Positions 1-11,559 of a stretch of 64,000 bases of DNA are shown one piece after another. Source of the stretch: Girardinichthys multiradiatus (Eukaryota > Chordata > Actinopteri > Cyprinodontiformes > Goodeidae); NCBI RefSeq assembly GCF_021462225.1, contig NC_061817.1, positions 4,375,327 to 4,439,326 on the forward strand, in the 5' to 3' direction. Numbering within the stretch: position 1 is the stretch's first letter; the number at the start of each line of letters is the position of its first letter. A program made the translations under genes and the position numbers. The notes beneath the pieces are model-generated. The model saw only the letters and a list, made by a program, of their open reading frames with translations, was not told the DNA's origin and made no database searches.

Positions 1-808
1 CCACTCCTGTGACTCTTCCATTTTTGTTTTCTTCATTAGTCTGTTTGGCAATTTCTTTGTTTGAAGGACCAGTTAGGTCCCTGTTTTAGTTGTCGTAAAG
101 GCAGTTAAAGTAAAAATGAATAATAATAGAAATAATAAAATATCAAACAAGGAAATAGCCCTGTCTATCTTAGCTGAATAAACCAAAACGTACATAGTTG
201 TATTTACCTCATTTATTAAGTGATTGTTTCCTTTGAACAATGACATTACTTTTATGTTTCAAGTTGCTGAAACAAAAACAAAAAAATGCACCTAGCAAGA
301 GAACTGTACTTGGTGAACAAAAGGGCAAAAAGGCATTACCTTCACAGCCCTGGTCCTCAGGGACCCCTTCCCTGCAAGTTTTAGATGTGTGTCTGCTCCA
401 GAACACCTGATTCAAATTCTGACATGAGAGGCATCAAGAATGGAGGGTCAAACTGGACAGATTTAATACAATTAAATCATCATTAAATAAATAATGTTGA
501 ATGTCCCCATAAGTGAGTAAATATAACTGAAAGAAATGTAACATAAATGTGCCATAAATTAAAAGGTACCATTTATTTATTAATACATCATTAGAAACAA
601 TAAATGTACCATTATGTCATGAAATAGACTATTATGCAATTAAATGTGCCACTGAATAATTAAGTATAATTTTAAAGACGACATGACGTAATTAGTAGTA
701 CACTCAATATTTAATGATGTTATTAAATAAATTGTACATTAATAGTACATTCAATTTTTTTCTATTTCACAACATATTTATTTAATATCTTCCCTTGATG
801 AAGCCTTC
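1..808. other. AT-rich non-coding stretch
   Basis: No coding region, repeat boundary or RNA gene can be supported here. The sequence is A+T rich, with runs of short ATTAAAT-like words between about 430 and 760. Reading frames present are short and lack any family signature. Confidence 0.6.
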
Positions 809-810
809 TA

Positions 811-1402
811 CGGAGCCCGGGAGGGGACATGGGGGAATTCTTTTTCTTTTGCGTTCTCACGCAATACTTTTGTGTTCGCTCACAATACCTTTTACGTTCC
901 CACGCAATAGTCTTTACGTTATCTCGCAATACTTTGTGGGATAGTTTCCAAACCAGAAAACTGCAAAAATGGAACAAACACTTACACCCATTTTTGAGAT
1001 TTATTGAGTTTTATTTTGAAATCGGCCTTATATAAATGAATCTTCAATCAGACTAAAAGACAGTTTTTATCCACAAGCTGTCAAACTACTGAACTCTGGA
1101 CAATAATACTGCATGAAAACACACATCTCTGACACTTTGCTCATTACTGCTGCATGATGTGTACTTTTTTTTGTACGCCATTAGTGTTTTTGTTTTTATC
1201 GTGATTTGAACGGTTCTTCTTATCCTAAGCATTTCATCGCATTGTTGACTGCGTGTTAACCTGCATATGACAAATAAACCATATCAATGACATATCAGTG
1301 CTGTTTGTGTCATCTGTGCTGCTGTTCCAAAATGCCGAACGCAAAAGTATTGCGTGGGCACACAAAAGAATAAAAATCCCCCATGTCCCCTCTCGGGCTC
1401 CA
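811..1402. mobile_element. Non-autonomous DNA transposon with terminal inverted repeats and subterminal hairpin array
   Basis: The two ends are inverted copies: the left end reads GGAGCCCGGGAGGGGACATG and the right end, read on the - strand, matches it with one change. Both ends are flanked by TA (809-810 and 1403-1404). Just inside the left end (about 841-935) are four related units of about 21 bases, each itself a small inverted repeat (for example TTGCGT-TCTC-ACGCAA). A similar unit sits near the right end at about 1335-1360. There is no transposase. The middle is occupied by a LINE 3' end. Superfamily is not assigned; the TA flanks could fit several cut-and-paste groups. Confidence 0.65.
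1055..1300 (+). mobile_element. LINE 3' end fragment inside the TIR element
   Basis: One frame reads the typical carboxy-terminal end of a fish LINE reverse transcriptase (LKDSFYPQAVKLLNSGQ then stop), followed by about 190 bases of 3' untranslated sequence ending in a GACAAATAAA-like tail. Only the last few codons and the 3' UTR are present, so this is a severely 5'-truncated insertion. It lies between the two arms of the TIR element. Confidence 0.6.
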
Positions 1403-3139
1403 TACCTTCCCTCTACTGGGCTCTTAAATCATTAGTGCACATGCATGGGTTTTGTTGGTCAGATGAGACTTGACACATGATGGTACTTTTGGTTTGATGA
1501 ATGAAGAGATGCAGGGCTGATTCAATCCAGAATCTGCCTTACCAGTGTCCCTTAATCACTGGTGACTTGATTACGACTAACACCGTTTTACAAGCAGCAG
1601 GACTGCGTGTTAACACCGCTACATTCAAGTCTCCTGAAGTTCGGTAATATTTGGGACTTTCCTGTCAGCTCTATGAGTTTAATAGATAAGTCCTTACTTC
1701 TGACTTTACGTTGCTAATCCAATTTTACCACGTCCAGTTCTCCACCTGCGTTTGCTGCCTCCATCCTGAACGCAGGTGGAAAACATCATTCAGAAGCACT
1801 GTTGGCTTGTGGGTCGTGAAGTTCGTTTGACTCGCATTATAGTATAGGCTTCTTGGAAAAAAAATTACACAATGGCGGCGTCAATCCAAGTTTTGTTTTT
1901 CTTAAAGTTTATAACAAAGTCTCCGTTTTTCATTTCCAAGGACAATTGATCCTAGTTTATTTTCCCTCCTATTGGTTAGCTCCCGCTCCCGTCTGCTCCC
2001 GTTCATGTTTTATCCTGTACCGTCCCAATCACGTGATCTGTACTAATGCTGTCTCCAGTCCCGCGGGATTCCCATGGGAATCCCGTGACCCGTGGGACTC
2101 CCAAAAAAAGGTCAGCCTCTACTGCAAAATAATCCATATCGTTATCCAAAACACAAACATAACCAGGAAAAAGACACCAGTGGTGTAGCTGCTCAATACT
2201 CTAAGTTGAGTTTTCAATGTAGGAACCTATTTCAGGAAGAAGGGTCATTTTCTGAAAATGTTTTCAACTCTGTTCATTTCCACTTCAGGAACTAGGACCA
2301 ATTCAAAGTACCAGGGTACAAACTCTACCCGAGAATATAGCCCTGTTAGGGAGGCAGGACTTTTTGCATGGATCCTTAACATAAAAAAAGGCCTTATAAA
2401 GAGGAGGATGCCAACAGTGTCTTACTGCTTAAATATTTTAAGCATTCTGCTTCAGCCAATTCATACTTTTTGTTTACTTTAGGCTACACAACAAGGATTT
2501 TGCATTTTGTTTGGAAACATTTAATCCCATCTACCCAGCTGAATATTAATCTTTTACAGAGTTTGGATTCACATATAGTGATTAAAAATCATTATTGTAG
2601 ATCCTTAACTGATTTTTTAACTTCTATGGCGAATTCTCGATGCTACTGCATGTATGGTTGTGGATATGTCCTAGAGTCCCAAGCATTTTTACTTAAGATG
2701 AATGGATTGTTACAAACTTGATCCGAGTCCCGTAGCCAGGTATGCGATGCATTGAGGGAAGCAGTAGAGTAAAACCCAGAAACCTACTAACGAATAAATA
2801 AGTTCTCTTAGCATACCTCTTGAGATGGCACCAGTGTACGCACCCTGCTGTCTGTGTGTGAAAGCTATGCTCATGGTTGTTACCCGTTTGTTCCTTTTAA
2901 TCATGAAAGTCAACTCTTTAATCGTGTATGATAGCCAAATGTTACTGAATCTTCGGTCTGTGAGTCATGACTTCAAAAGATTTTGGCATGGTGGACAAAG
3001 AAACTGCATCCTCCATTCCTGGATGTGATAACTCCCTGGCTTCGCAGGCTCCATTTGTACCTGTATAGCGTAAAAGTCACTGTCGCCACAACCCTGCTCT
3101 CCACGTTCACGGTGCGGAGCACACGCCTGGAACTTGCAG
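1403..3139. other. No supported gene; contains a perfect palindrome
   Basis: No recognisable gene. Frames at 1853-2188 and 2258-2721 have no family signature. The patch at about 2040-2105 is G+C rich with repeated GGGA and TCCC words and contains a perfect 20-bp palindrome. The part from about 3050 leads into the LINE that follows. Confidence 0.5.
2065..2084. repeat. Perfect 20-bp palindrome
   Basis: GGGATTCCCATGGGAATCCC equals its own reverse complement. It sits in a short G+C-rich patch with further GGGACTCCC-like words. It could be the core of an old hAT-like repeat or a chance product of simple sequence. Confidence 0.8.
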
Positions 3140-3302
3140 CCGCTGAGTCGGGCTCCGCAATCCACTGTGCCCTCAGGCCCACCGGTCCCGACCAAAATCA
3201 TCCTGGTGAACGCTAAATCACTAGCAAACAAAACATTCATCCTAAGGGACTTCTTCTTGTCCCAGGGATTGGATCTTCTCTTTCTGACAAAAATGTGGTT
3301 TA

Positions 3303-4036
3303 GGGTGTATTCACACCTGCCACTTTTGGTCCATTTTAAACGGACCAGAGTTCGTTTCCCCCCTTGGTCCGGACCTTTTATGTAGATGTGAATACACTCA
3401 AGCGAACCCGGACTGAGACCCACTTTTTGATGTGGTCTCGGTCCGCTTCCAAATGAACTCTGGTGCGCTTCGCTTATGGTCTGAATACAAACCGGCCTCG
3501 ATCCGAACCAACTACAAAAAGCGGACGTTTCTTTAGACATAAAAAGCCACCGTAGCCGGTAGCAAAGGTTTGTGTTGTAAGGTAATCATACCTGATAAGC
3601 TGTGTGTTGCTTAGCAACAGTACCGGCTTGTTGTGGGACAAGGCACATAGTGAACGTCGGCGTTCAGCACACATTCTCTGATGGGGTTCCAACATTATAA
3701 ATGGAACGTCTCAAAGTCTGTGTTGAATGAGCTGCTCTCCACCCTCACAATAATGTTGCAGCTGTAATAACAGCACAAATATGCAGAACAGAGGAGCTGC
3801 ACGCAGCACGTCTACAACTGTTTTCCTAAATGTCCGGGTCTGTGCTCTGTCCCGCCCCTGTCATTTCTGTCCAATGCGAACAATGATCGTGACCCGCGTG
3901 GCTTTATTTACAAGTAATAGTTCACTTACAAAAAGTACAATGTGAAAACAAACCGCAGCAAATGAAAAAAATAAAGTTCCCTTTTGGTCCAGACCAAACA
4001 AGCGGACCAAAGGACTTTCTTGGTGTGAATACACCC
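3303..4036. mobile_element. PIF/Harbinger-like MITE inserted in the LINE
   Basis: The ends are inverted copies, GGGTGTATTCACACC on the left and GGTGTGAATACACCC on the right. The inverted similarity continues into the TTTGGTCC and GGACCAAA words. The flanks are TTA (3300-3302) and TCA (4037-4039), close to the three-base TWA duplication that PIF/Harbinger elements make. Removing the element restores the LINE endonuclease reading around LDLLFLT. There is no transposase, so it would have moved with an autonomous relative's enzyme. Confidence 0.75.
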
Positions 4037-5088
4037 TCAGAGAAGGTGACTCCGGTGCTTTTGTGGAGCTTCTACCGCAGGACTGTTTCTATTTGAATAG
4101 CCCTCGGATGTCGGGCGGTGTTGGTGGAGTTGGGGTAATTTCTAAAAGAGACTTGAACTGCCAACAGGTATCACTGCCATCCTTGTTCAACAGTTTTGAC
4201 CTGTGTCTGAGTTGGATCGCTCTCATACGGTGCTGTGTGTGGCTCTCTATCACCCTTCTAAATATAATAAGGCTTTTATCAGTGATTTCTCTGAACTCAT
4301 AGCTGAATATACCCCTAAATATGATCGTATCCTTATTGCTGGTGATTTTAATGTCCTTGTATGTTGTCCTGACAAGCCTCTTGTGAAGGATTTTTTTAGA
4401 CCTTATCGAATATTTTATTATTTTGCAGTTCGTGTCTACACATGAGCAAGGCCACACTCTTGATCTTGTTTTGTCGCATTCTTTGCCCATTTTTAATGTT
4501 GAAATCCATGATGCTGTGTTTTCTGATCGTATGCAAGTGTTGTTTCAGGCCAGTCAGGCCCAGGATACAGTTAGAGGAGATGCCGCGGCTCGTCTCTGTC
4601 CAACTATTAATCCGTAAACTGCTGTGTTGTTTTTTGCTGATTTCACTCAGAATTGTGCTTTTCCTGTGGCCCTCGACACTGAAGAGCTTACGTCCTGGTT
4701 TGGTTCAACTTGCCGATCTGCGTTGGATCTAATGGCCCCTCAGAAAATCAAGCAGGCCAAATCTAAACTTGAGCCCTGGTTGAATGACCCAACTTGTGAT
4801 GCGGAGCGTCTTTGTCGTAAGGCCGAGCACAAGTGGAAGAAGGACAAACAGCAGACCATGTTTTCCAATCTATAGGACCTGTGGCAGACCTTTCAAACAA
4901 CTGTGAAAGAGGCTAAAAGTAAATACTTCTCCGACCTCATTTCAGAAAACCGACACAACCCAAGGGTTCTTTTTAATGCCATTAATTCAGCTCTTCAGGT
5001 TCCTCAGTCTCATTTTTAGGATTCTTCTGTAGTATGTGAAGACTTGAATTTCTTTATTAATAAAGTACATTCTATAAGGGCCTCTACT

Positions 5089-5667
5089 GTTAGGAATTAA
5101 CCTTTCTTCTGGATGAGTTCTCCCAATCACACCATAATGATAAAGCATGAATTCTAATGTTTTCAATCCCCATTGACATACATTACTAGGACAAATGACA
5201 AACAGTTTGACATAAAGTTTAGTACATTGAGTTTGATTGTGGAACGGTCTGTAACCAGGTTGATTAGAATGCTGCAGCAACACTTAGATTAAGGATTGAA
5301 CACCTGCAACTACACACCATATCAAATAGACACCAGGTTGGTGACATATAGTCTACTGATAAACTCCCATGCAAGGGAGAGTAAATCCCTTGCCTGGGAG
5401 TACCAGATATAAAACTACATGTGACCTTCTTTTGAGGCTGCTTCATCACTTTGATCTCAGAGACGATCTAGAACGGGAGCCTCAGCGCTGGTCTCTGTAA
5501 CCATTCCTCTGCCTTATTTAGATTAAAAGTATTAAAAGTTTAGTTCTGTTCCTTTAAGAGAAAGTGTTGTAGACAGTGGGGTAGCTTCTGGGGACAAGAG
5601 CCGTGAAAACTCCGAGGTGTCTAACCGCCCAACAGGGTGGGTTAGCTCAAATATACCGACTATATAT
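5089..5667. mobile_element. Unidentified insert in the LINE, possibly a solo LTR
   Basis: LINE coding sequence stops at about 5088 (…INKVHSIRAST) and resumes at about 5668 (PFVPMLSLINF). The piece between starts TGTTAGGAATTAACC and has no open frame, which would fit an LTR, but I could not find a clean CA end, a polyadenylation signal or a target-site duplication. Identity remains open. Confidence 0.35.
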
Positions 5668-6184
5668 GACCCCTTTGTCCCCATGCTATCTTTGATTAAT
5701 TTTAGCCAGTATCCTTATCCTGGCTGCAGAAGATGGTTGGTCTGATGAAACCCTCAGGATCTCCCACCCAGTTCCTCCTCGTCTCAAAGAGGTCTTCCCC
5801 TCACTGGGCCCATTTGTCCTTGCAATTTTAAATAGCAGCTTGTCTTCTGGTGTCTTTCCTGAAACATTTAAAAAGGCTGTGGTGCAGCAGTTGATCAAAA
5901 ATCCTGATTTGATCCCGGTGTGCTCACCAATTGTAGCCCAATTGCCAAACTGCTTTTATCTCAAAGGTTCTTGAGAAAATTGTTTACAAACAATTGATGG
6001 AGATCTTAGAACAGCACGACATTCTTGAGGGTTTTCAGTCAGGTTTTAAAACTTTGCACTGAGTCTGCACTTTGAGAATTTTTAATGACATCTATTTATT
6101 TACTGATGCAGGTAACTGGGTTGTTCTTGTGGTTTTAGACATAACTGCTGTATTTACAATTTAGGGCAGTCTGCATACAGAAGA

Positions 6185-6284
6185 NNNNNNNNNNNNNNNN
6201 NNNNNNNNNNNNNNNNNNNNNNNNNNNNNNNNNNNNNNNNNNNNNNNNNNNNNNNNNNNNNNNNNNNNNNNNNNNNNNNNNNNN
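6185..6284. other. Assembly gap (100 N)
   Basis: Exactly 100 N bases, the usual placeholder for a gap of unknown size. It separates LINE reverse transcriptase sequence from a Tc1-like transposase fragment, so the two sides may not be truly adjacent. Confidence 0.99.
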
Positions 6285-6600
6285 AATGAAGTGGCCTTGT
6301 CAAATTCTGGACTTAAAACTGACTGAGATGTTGTGGCACGAACCTAAAAAGGCTTTTAATTGAAAACCTCCTTCAAATGCGACTGAATACAAACTTTTCT
6401 GCAAAGAAGAGTGAACCAAAATTCCTCATAAAACATGTGAAAGATTCACTGACATCTGTAAAACTGCAAATATGTGTTTACACGGGTTATCTTTGTGCCG
6501 TGGAAGATGATTTGAAACATGGAAGTGTAACAATCAAAGACTTTTCAGAAAGTTGTTTTTTTCTTTGACCCTTTTATATACTGTAGTGCTGACTGTGAAT
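6285..6600 (+). pseudogene. Tc1-like transposase 3' fragment
   Basis: The first 180 bases read, with frame breaks, as the last part of a Tc1-type transposase. The words around the third catalytic acid are visible as LKLTEMLWHEPKKAF, and the tail as QTFLQRRVNQNSS in shifted frame. The upstream part would lie in or beyond the gap. It is old and has lost its frame. It is a different family from the Tc1 copy at 8519-10132. Confidence 0.55.
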
Positions 6601-8284
6601 CATTACAGATGAGGACCTTTCCCCCCAACTCTAAAGCCAGTAATTTAACAAACAGCTCAACATTTTTTAAGTTATTTCAAGACACCCTTGCAAGTAAAGG
6701 AACAAGCTATGTGATGAAATTGTCCTGTTTAAACTGACCCAAAATAATTATAAATAAGCATGCATGTGTACAATCTCCAAATGGCTTGTGTAAACAAGCA
6801 AGTCCTTAATAGTTTACATTTTTCTCATGTGGAAGAAAACCCATGTGAAAAAAAACCGTGTGAAGTATGTCGTATCCTGTTCATTCTTCTCTTATGCTAC
6901 AACATTTTGAAACACTTGGGGACTTTGAGAACGTTTCTGGACAATGCTGACTGTAAAGAAGTGTGACCTTACGGTAACAAATACAGAGAATAGTGTTTCT
7001 GCATCAGTGTGACCTAAGGTATTTCTAATTTGTAGTCTGTTGCAGGAGTTAACCTTGTAGTGAACTGTGACAACATTCCATTCATTGGTCCTCCCATCTC
7101 TTTTTTAGCTATGCAAGACCAGACCAAATAAGGTGTTGTGCGAGTTAACTAAGGAAGCACTTGAGAGCATTAAGAAAGTAAAGCTATTCACTCCCAGCAT
7201 GTACTTCTGAATGCCTAGCTATTTTTAAGAATTGTGCCCTGTACTGAGTGCCAAAAAGAAAGCATGCAAGTTTTTGAAGTCTAGGATCTGTACACCATAG
7301 GAATTAAGCAATAGGCTGGGAGGAGAGATAGATTTTTTTGTGCTCTTTTAAACAAGAGTGGAAATTAAATTATAATCTAATGATGGTTAAAGAAACAAAA
7401 TTACAGCATACACAGAGGTATTAGAATTAATAAAAACTAACAAAAAATAAAAAGACTAAGACTTACAGTCATTTATTAATTAAGCCATTGTAAGGTCCAT
7501 GTGTGCTTCAAACAGGTCTTTTGTTTGTTTATGAAACAAAGATTGGACAAATTATCCACCTGAAGCCGGAATTGTCACAATCCCACTTCCTTTCCCTTCT
7601 CAGTTCTTAACCCTGTTTTAATTAGTTATATCTCAGAACATGTTCTATGTTGTAGAAGTATCACAGGTAGTAAAATATAGTCCTTTAGGCTTAAAGTATG
7701 CAATCATAAACAAGAAAAACAAATTTGTCCGAGGAGTGTTGTTATTTTTATAAAAAACATTTTTATACATTTTTACCAATGTGTAAATATATAATGTGTC
7801 TTGCATTCTTCACACAATACTGTTTTAGGTGGCTCCAAATTTAGCTTTCTTAAGTATTTTCCAATCTACAAACCCATTCAATAAATTAGGATATTATTGA
7901 AAAATCAATTTATTTCAATAGCTCAATTCACAATTTTACACATCATATAGATTATATACACAGAGACTGATGATTTCAAACCTTGTTAATTATGCTTATG
8001 ATGATTCCGACAGCTATTGAAAATATGACATTTAAGATTAGAATGCTACATCAGACCAATAAAAAACATTTTTAATACAGAAATGTTGGCTTAATGAAAG
8101 TATGTTACCTAATACCTAACCAAAAGGTGTTAAACCTAAAGGTTATTTTCAAAAGGTACTTTTAATCTAACAAACAAGCCTCATCAGAACGCATATTCTA
8201 TTTTAATGAATATAACTGTGTTAAGTAAATTGTAAAAACAATTGAAAGGTCTAACAGTAGGACTGAAATGAAACGTTTTATACC
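6601..8284. other. No supported gene; AT-rich with a possible short DNA-transposon relic
   Basis: No coding region is supported. The stretch 7865-8140 begins ACAAACCCATTCAATAAATT and resembles the arms of non-autonomous Tc1-type elements in fish, but I found no matching second arm. The rest is A+T rich and featureless. Confidence 0.5.
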
Positions 8285-8315
8285 TATCCTGTCAGGTGCG
8301 GTGTAACGGAGGACA

Positions 8316-8358
8316 GCCTGCTTGTCTGTCATGCTGCAGACAAGCAGGCAGCATGACA
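8316..8358. repeat. Inverted duplication (hairpin) at the LTR edge
   Basis: GCCTGCTTGTCT at 8316-8327 is followed, after a 10-base loop, by its exact reverse complement at 8338-8349. CTGTCATGCTGC (8326-8337) is likewise matched by GCAGCATGACAG (8347-8358). Sister LTRs have only one copy of this segment, so it arose here as a local inverted duplication. Confidence 0.8.
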
Positions 8359-8518
8359 GTAGGTGAAAAGATTTAACTGTGGAAAAACAAAAACTCACTC
8401 ACAGGAGGAGGCAGGAACAAAACAGTAACAGGTATGCGAGACAAGCATGACATGATCCGAAAAACAAGGTGACATGATCTGAAATGTTTCCACGAGGAAT
8501 AAACAGAACGGAGGTGTA

Positions 8519-8718
8519 CAGGTCCTTCTCAAAATATTAGCATATTGTGATAAAGTTCATTATTTTCCATAATGTAATGATGAAAATTTAACATTCATAT
8601 ATTTTAGATTCATTGCACACTAACTGAAATATTTCAGGTCTTTTATTGTCTTAATACGGATGATTTTGGCATACAGCTCATGAAAACCCAAAATTCCTAT
8701 CTCACAAAATTAGCATAT
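8519..8718 (+). repeat. Left terminal inverted repeat of the Tc1 element
   Basis: Runs from CAGGTCC to TTAGCATAT and pairs with 9936-10132 on the opposite strand. The inner end carries CTCACAAAATTAGCATAT in both arms. Confidence 0.95.
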
Positions 8719-8846
8719 TATTAAAAGGGTCTCTAAACGAGCTATGAACCTAATCATCTGAATCAACGAGTTAACTCTAAACACCTGCAAAAGATTCCTG
8801 AGGCCTTTAAAACTCCCAGCCTGGTTCATCACTCAAAACCCCAATC

Positions 8847-9858
8847 ATGGGTAAGACTGCCGACCTGACTGCTGTCCAGAAGGCCACTATTGACACCCTC
8901 AAGCAAGAGGGTAAGACACAGAAAGAAATTTCTGACGAATAGGCTGTTCCCAGAGTGCTGTATCAAGGCACCTCAGTGGGAGTCTGTGGGAAGGAAAAAA
9001 GTGTGGCAGAAAGAAAACGCTGCACAACGAGAAGAGGGGACCGGACCCTGAGGAAGATTGTGGAGAAGGGCCGATTCCAGACCTTGGGGGACCTGCGGAA
9101 GCAGTGGACTGAGTCTGGAGTAGAAACATCCAGAGCCACCGGCACAGGCGTGTGCAGGAAATGGGCTACAGGTACCGCATTCCCCAGGTCAAGGCCACTT
9201 TTGAACCAGAAACAGCGGCAGAAGCGCCTGACCGGGGCTACAGAGAAGCAGCACTGGACTGTTGCCTCAGTGGTCCAAAGTACTTTTTTCGGATGAAAGC
9301 AAATTCTGCATGTCATTCGGGAAATCAAGGTGCCCAGAGTCTGGGAGGAAGACTGGGGAGAAGGAAATGCCAAAATGCCAGAAGTCCAGTATCAAGTACC
9401 CACAGTTAGTGATGGTCTGGGTTGCCGTGTCAGCTGCTGGTGTTGGTCCACTGTGTTTTATCAAGGGCAGGGTCATGCAGCTAGCTATCAGGGAGATTTT
9501 GGAGCACTTCATGCTTCCATCTGCTGAAAAGCTTTATGGAGATGAAGATTTAATCTTTCAGCACGACCTGGCACCTGCTCACAGTGCCAAAACCACTGGT
9601 AAATGGTTTACTGACCATGGTATCACTGTGCTCAATTGGCCTGCCAACTCTCCTGACCTGAACCCCATAGAGAATCTGTGGGATATTGTGAAGAGAACAT
9701 TGAGAGACTCAAGACCCAACACTCTGGATGAGCTAAAGGCCGCTATCGAAGCATCCTGGGCCTCCATAAGACCTCAGCAGTGCCACAGGCTGATTGCCTC
9801 CTTGCCATGCCGCATTGAAGCAGTCATTTCTGCCAAAGGATTCCCGACCAAGTATTGA
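8847..9858 (+). pseudogene. Tc1-like transposase, broken
   Basis: The start at 8847 opens a helix-turn-helix amino end (MGKTADLTAVQKATIDTLKQ). A stop appears near 8939 and the frame then shifts more than once through 8955-9260. From 9262 to 9858 a clean frame of 198 codons carries the catalytic part. The first acid is in FSDESKF, the second in FQHDLAPAH and the third in NSPDLNPIENLWD, so the DDE triad of the IS630/Tc1/mariner family is intact even though the amino-terminal DNA-binding part is not. Normal length for the family is about 340 residues. The product would bind its arms in the nucleus, but this copy cannot encode the whole enzyme. The carboxy end is complete (GFPTKY then stop). Confidence 0.9.
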
Positions 9859-9935
9859 GTGCATAACTGTACATGATTATTTGAAGGTTGACGTTTTTTG
9901 TATTAAAAACACTTTAATTTTATTGGTCGGATGAA

Positions 9936-10132
9936 ATATGCTAATTTTGTGAGATAGGAATTTTGGGTTTTCATGAGCTGTATGCCAAAATCATCCGTAT
10001 TAAGACAATAAAGACCGAATATTTCAGTTAGTGTGCAATGAATCTAAAATATATGAATGTTAAATTTTCATCATGACATTATGGAAAATAATGAACTTTA
10101 TCACAATATGCTAATATTTTGTGAAGGACCTG
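9936..10132 (-). repeat. Right terminal inverted repeat of the Tc1 element
   Basis: Reverse complement of the left arm, ending GGACCTG followed by the target TA. It differs by a few single bases and small indels from 8519-8718. Confidence 0.95.
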
Positions 10133-10463
10133 TATATATGGAGCAAGAACAAGGTGAAACGAGGAAACTGATTTGCTTAGTACAGGTGAACCGAATAAAG
10201 TTAATTGACAGACAGAACACAACATGACAGGAGCAAAACAAAAATTCAAGGATACAAACTAATAGAAACATAAGTAGAAAAACATGAAACTAAAGCATAA
10301 CCAGATCCAAAAACCTAACTTGACAAAACATGAACCAGAAGATAAAAACTAAAGCATGACCAGGAAAATAATAAACAGAAGCATGATTCAAAACCTTAAC
10401 TGTGAGAAACATGAGGAAAAACCTGCAACCAAAGACAAAACAACTCCAAATCATAACATATCC

Positions 10464-11559
10464 ACGCCATGTTTGGGTGGTAAGGTTTAGCACGTGTTGT
10501 TAAAAATGCATACTTTGTCGCATCATCTACCCCAGAATAACTAAATACAAATTTAAGTTAACTTGTCTGAAACATCAGTGGTACTGTTTAGGACCAATGC
10601 CTTCCACATAGGTTTAAATGTTTAAATTTCACTCCCATTTCCTTCAGTTTTCATTTGGAGCCAAGATTGCAATGTGCTTGAATCTCTTTTTTAAAACCAT
10701 CACTTTTTGGATAGATTGGAAGTTTAGCTTTACATCACAGCTTAGCTTTAATTGTTCAACCATTTTGTTTAATTTCTCAATTAAATAATAACTTCGTTTT
10801 AACAATAAGGAGAATGAGAGCCGCCAACCGTAGTCTTACACCAGTTAGAGACTCATGACTCTAAGACATGGTAAGTCAATTCAAAAAATTATTCTGCTGC
10901 TATTGTCAAGAATGCGATAAAACAGAGCATTCAGCTGTAAATGTAAATTGCAAAAAAAACCTGCTTTTGTTAGAATTAACTGGATTGCTTTGACTCCAGT
11001 ATGTCATCCTCAGATTACTTAGAATCAATTTTAGACTTTTGATAGGTTTTGTGTTATTTAGATTTTGTCTCCTCACCTAATGTAGCTTTGGAGTGCCACT
11101 TTTACAGCAAATTTAGCTATGGTATTTTGTTCAACCAACACAATGTAGCGTACTATTGAGAAGTAGAAGGAAAATGATACATGGTTCTCACATTTTTACA
11201 ATACAAATTTATAGCATACATATGACACCTTTACTCTTACTCTCAAGAAAATCCAGTGAGATTCACTGTCAGGAGAGACCAGATTTATAATTAGATTCCA
11301 CTTGTGTGTAATTAATCGTATTATAAGTACAGCTGTTCTGTCAAGGTGTAAGAGGTTTGTTAGAGTACATTGGTGAACAACCATCATCATGAAAACACAG
11401 ACAGTCAGGTAAAGGATACAGTTTTGGGGACGTTAAGAGGAGGGTTAGCTTGTAAAACAAGTGCATGTATATTTATGATGAAAGTAGGCCATTTAAGTTG
11501 AAGCATACAATGGTGATTTCCTCATCTCAAACAATTTATTGAAACAAACGCCAACAACA
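10464..11559. other. No supported gene
   Basis: A+T-rich sequence without a frame, repeat arm or RNA signature that I can recognise. The frame at 11196-11390 has no family features. Confidence 0.6.

Larger units (their letters stand above)
3140..6184 (+). pseudogene. Broken non-LTR retrotransposon (endonuclease and reverse transcriptase)
   Basis: Pieces of one LINE ORF2 can be followed in order. The endonuclease start lies at about 3205-3300 (KSLANKTFILRDFF, then LDLLFLT). The middle of the endonuclease at 4040-4520 includes the metal-site block AGDFNV and the later block GHTLDLVLS. A linker at 4620-5085 is followed by the beginning of the reverse transcriptase at 5680-6170, with the family words KIVYKQLMEILEQHDILEGFQSGF read in shifted frames. 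It is interrupted by a MITE (3303-4036) and by another insert (about 5089-5667), has several stops and frameshifts, and runs into an assembly gap. The pattern is closest to the Rex1/CR1/L2 assemblage of fish LINEs, which is my inference. Confidence 0.75.
8519..10132 (+). mobile_element. Tc1-like DNA transposon, near full length
   Basis: A 1614-bp element is flanked by TA on both sides (8517-8518 and 10133-10134), the standard Tc1/mariner target. The arms at 8519-8718 and 9936-10132 are inverted copies with only a few differences by eye, each about 200 bp and starting CAGGTCCTTCTCAAAATATT. Between them is one transposase frame broken by lesions. It inserted into the solo LTR of 8290-10458, so it is younger than that LTR. 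Arms this similar suggest recent movement, possibly using another copy's transposase. Confidence 0.95.
8290..10458 (-). mobile_element. Solo LTR split by a Tc1 transposon
   Basis: The left part starts TGTCAGG at 8290 and the right part ends CATAACA at 10458. The element is bordered by a perfect five-base duplication TATCC (8285-8289 and 10459-10463). Its sequence is clearly related to the LTRs at 43946-44494, 48646-49189 and 63236-63724, with shared blocks such as GGAGGCAGGAACAAAAC and AAGCATGACCAGGAAAATAA. The orientation is the same (- strand by the polypurine tract of the full element). No internal region remains, so the two original LTRs recombined. The Tc1 copy at 8519-10132 is a later insertion. 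Confidence 0.85.

Noticed and set aside
2966..3540. 191-codon - strand frame
   Set aside because: Runs across the border of a LINE and a MITE and is antisense to LINE coding sequence. No domain.
8963..9373. - strand frame of 136 codons
   Set aside because: Antisense to the Tc1 transposase.
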